From JBLMZW01 sp050259035 (GTDB lineage Bacteria > Bacillota > Syntrophomonadia > Syntrophomonadales > DTU052): DNA of 6,715 bases. The translations under genes were made by a program, and so were the position numbers. Below the pieces are notes generated by a model that saw only the letters and a program-made list of their open reading frames with translations, made no database searches and had not been told where the DNA came from. Within the stretch, counting starts at the first letter, position 1. Every line of letters starts with the position of its first letter. Of this stretch, positions 5,881 to 6,715 are shown piece after piece. The stretch spans positions 1-6,715 of the forward strand of contig JBLMZW010000027.1 in assembly GCA_050259035.1 (NCBI GenBank), read 5' to 3'.

Positions 5881-6702
5881 CTAACCGGTAATTTCTATAC
5901 TCCCCTTCCCTTTCACCACCTCTCCGGTCTGTTTTAATAACTCATAACCCACCGGGGATTGTTTCTTTAGTAAACTGATCAAGTGATAAACATATTCCTG
6001 GTACCTGTGGTCCCTGCGGTCACGCGGGCGGGATAAATTAATAGCCAGATCCTCCACCACTCTTCCCCGCTGGTTGCCCATAACCAGAACCCGATCACTC
6101 ATATATACCGCTTCGTCCACATCATGGGTAACCATAATAATGGTTAGAGGATCCTCCATGAATATACCCTCCATCTCTTCCTGCAGGCTGTGGCGCATCT
6201 GAAAATCTATAGCCCCAAGCGGTTCATCCATAAGAAGTACTTTGGGCCGGCAAGCCAGGGCCCTTACCAGGGCGGTTCTTTGCTTCATGCCGCCGGACAG
6301 TTCATGGGGAAATAGTCTTTCTTTCCCCTGCAGGCGCGCCAGGGCCAGAAGACGTTCCAGGAGCGCTTCCCTCTCCCCAGGAGACATCCTCTGTCTTTTC
6401 ATGGGATATAAAATGTTTTCTCTAACCGTCATCCAGGGAAAAAGCATGTAATTTTGAAACACGAAAGCCCGGTCCGGGGCGGGGTTATATATAGCCCTAC
6501 CCCCGACTCTTACCTGCCCTGATTCCGCTTTCTGAAACCCGGCTATTATCGAAAGCAGAGTGGTTTTACCACAGCCCGACTGCCCTAACAATGAAACAAA
6601 CTGATTTTGCTGTATATTAAAGGTCAGCCCATCAAGGACCACATGCGATGATTTACTGTTACCAAATGCTTTGGTGATCCCTTCAACCTCAACCCAACTC
6701 AT
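5881..6702 (-). CDS. saoA: ABC transporter ATP-binding protein, SaoA-like (nitrate/sulfonate/taurine-type)
   Basis: This 273-aa cytoplasmic ATPase is the energising subunit of the ABC importer whose permease and binding proteins lie downstream. The complete set of ABC motifs is visible: Walker A GQSGCGKTT (residues 40-48), Q-loop Gln83, signature LSGGMKQR (135-142), Walker B VLLMDEP (155-161), a GAID D-loop (163-166; GALD is commoner) and the H-loop His193. The length and overall pattern fit the SsuB/TauB/NrtD group. The ATG at 6702 is preceded by GGGAGG about 6 nt upstream, at the right edge of the window. It is the first gene visible in the operon, and 29 bp separate it from the next. The Sao name rests on the neighbourhood (SaoD, SaoT, SaoE, SaoC, SaoP homologues), because the protein alone looks like a generic importer ATPase. 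The ABC ATPase call is near certain; the substrate is inferred. Confidence 0.93.
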   Translation of the reverse strand: MSWVEVEGITKAFGNSKSSHVVLDGLTFNIQQNQFVSLLGQSGCGKTTLLSIIAGFQKAESGQVRVGGRAIYNPAPDRAFVFQNYMLFPWMTVRENILYPMKRQRMSPGEREALLERLLALARLQGKERLFPHELSGGMKQRTALVRALACRPKVLLMDEPLGAIDFQMRHSLQEEMEGIFMEDPLTIIMVTHDVDEAVYMSDRVLVMGNQRGRVVEDLAINLSRPRDRRDHRYQEYVYHLISLLKKQSPVGYELLKQTGEVVKGKGSIEITG

Positions 6703-6715
6703 ACTTTTCCTCCCA

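Noticed and set aside
968..6702. Selenocysteine TGA codons and SECIS elements
   Set aside because: The genes run as uninterrupted frames without in-frame TGA, and all candidate Sec positions are Cys codons.
1..6715. CRISPR arrays, tRNA/rRNA genes, insertion sequences, intrinsic terminators
   Set aside because: I saw no direct-repeat array, structured RNA, transposase or hairpin-plus-T-tract. The gaps between genes are 31 bp or less.

Overview
The window reads as part of one long minus-strand operon from an anaerobic Firmicute. A Desulfotomaculum/Peptococcaceae-like clostridium is my best guess. I infer this from the purine-rich Shine-Dalgarno sites (AAGGAGG, GGAGG), the GTG/TTG starts, roughly balanced base composition, and an oxygen-sensitive iron-sulfur protein of the 2-hydroxyacyl-CoA dehydratase/double-cubane family. 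Every convincing gene is on the minus strand, so transcription runs from the right edge to the left edge. Genes are packed with gaps of 31 bp or less, or they overlap. No promoter or terminator is visible inside the window.

In transcription order the genes are: an ABC ATPase (6702-5881, SaoA-like); a small DsrE-fold protein (5851-5516, SaoD-like); an 84-aa thioredoxin-like protein with a CxxC motif (5498-5244, SaoT-like); a COG0701/ArsP-type permease with a CSC motif (5238-4141, SaoE-like); a small exported protein ending in Cys-Cys (4151-3699, SaoC-like); an NMT1/SsuA-type substrate-binding lipoprotein with two Cys-Cys pairs (3667-2552); a second, divergent membrane-anchored binding protein with a Cys-Cys pair (2571-1753, probable SaoB); an ABC permease (1795-968, SaoP-like); and the first 312 codons of a double-cubane-cluster-type protein (937 to the left edge, YjiM-like).

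The gene set matches, from memory, the 'Sao' system (selenocysteine-assisted organometal). That system was proposed by comparative genomics (Haft and Gwadz) in anaerobes such as Clostridioides difficile, where several members are selenoproteins. Here all candidate Sec positions are ordinary Cys codons and no gene has an in-frame TGA, so this appears to be an all-cysteine version. The MerB-like lyase SaoL is not in the window and could lie beyond either edge.

A working model, which is inference: the two binding proteins and the SaoP/SaoA transporter capture and import a soft-metal or organometal compound. SaoT, SaoD and SaoC handle it through thiols. SaoE expels the product, as ArsP does with organoarsenicals. 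The double-cubane protein may supply low-potential electrons for a reductive step. The system itself has been described. The second binding protein and the co-directional double-cubane gene are the parts most worth following up.
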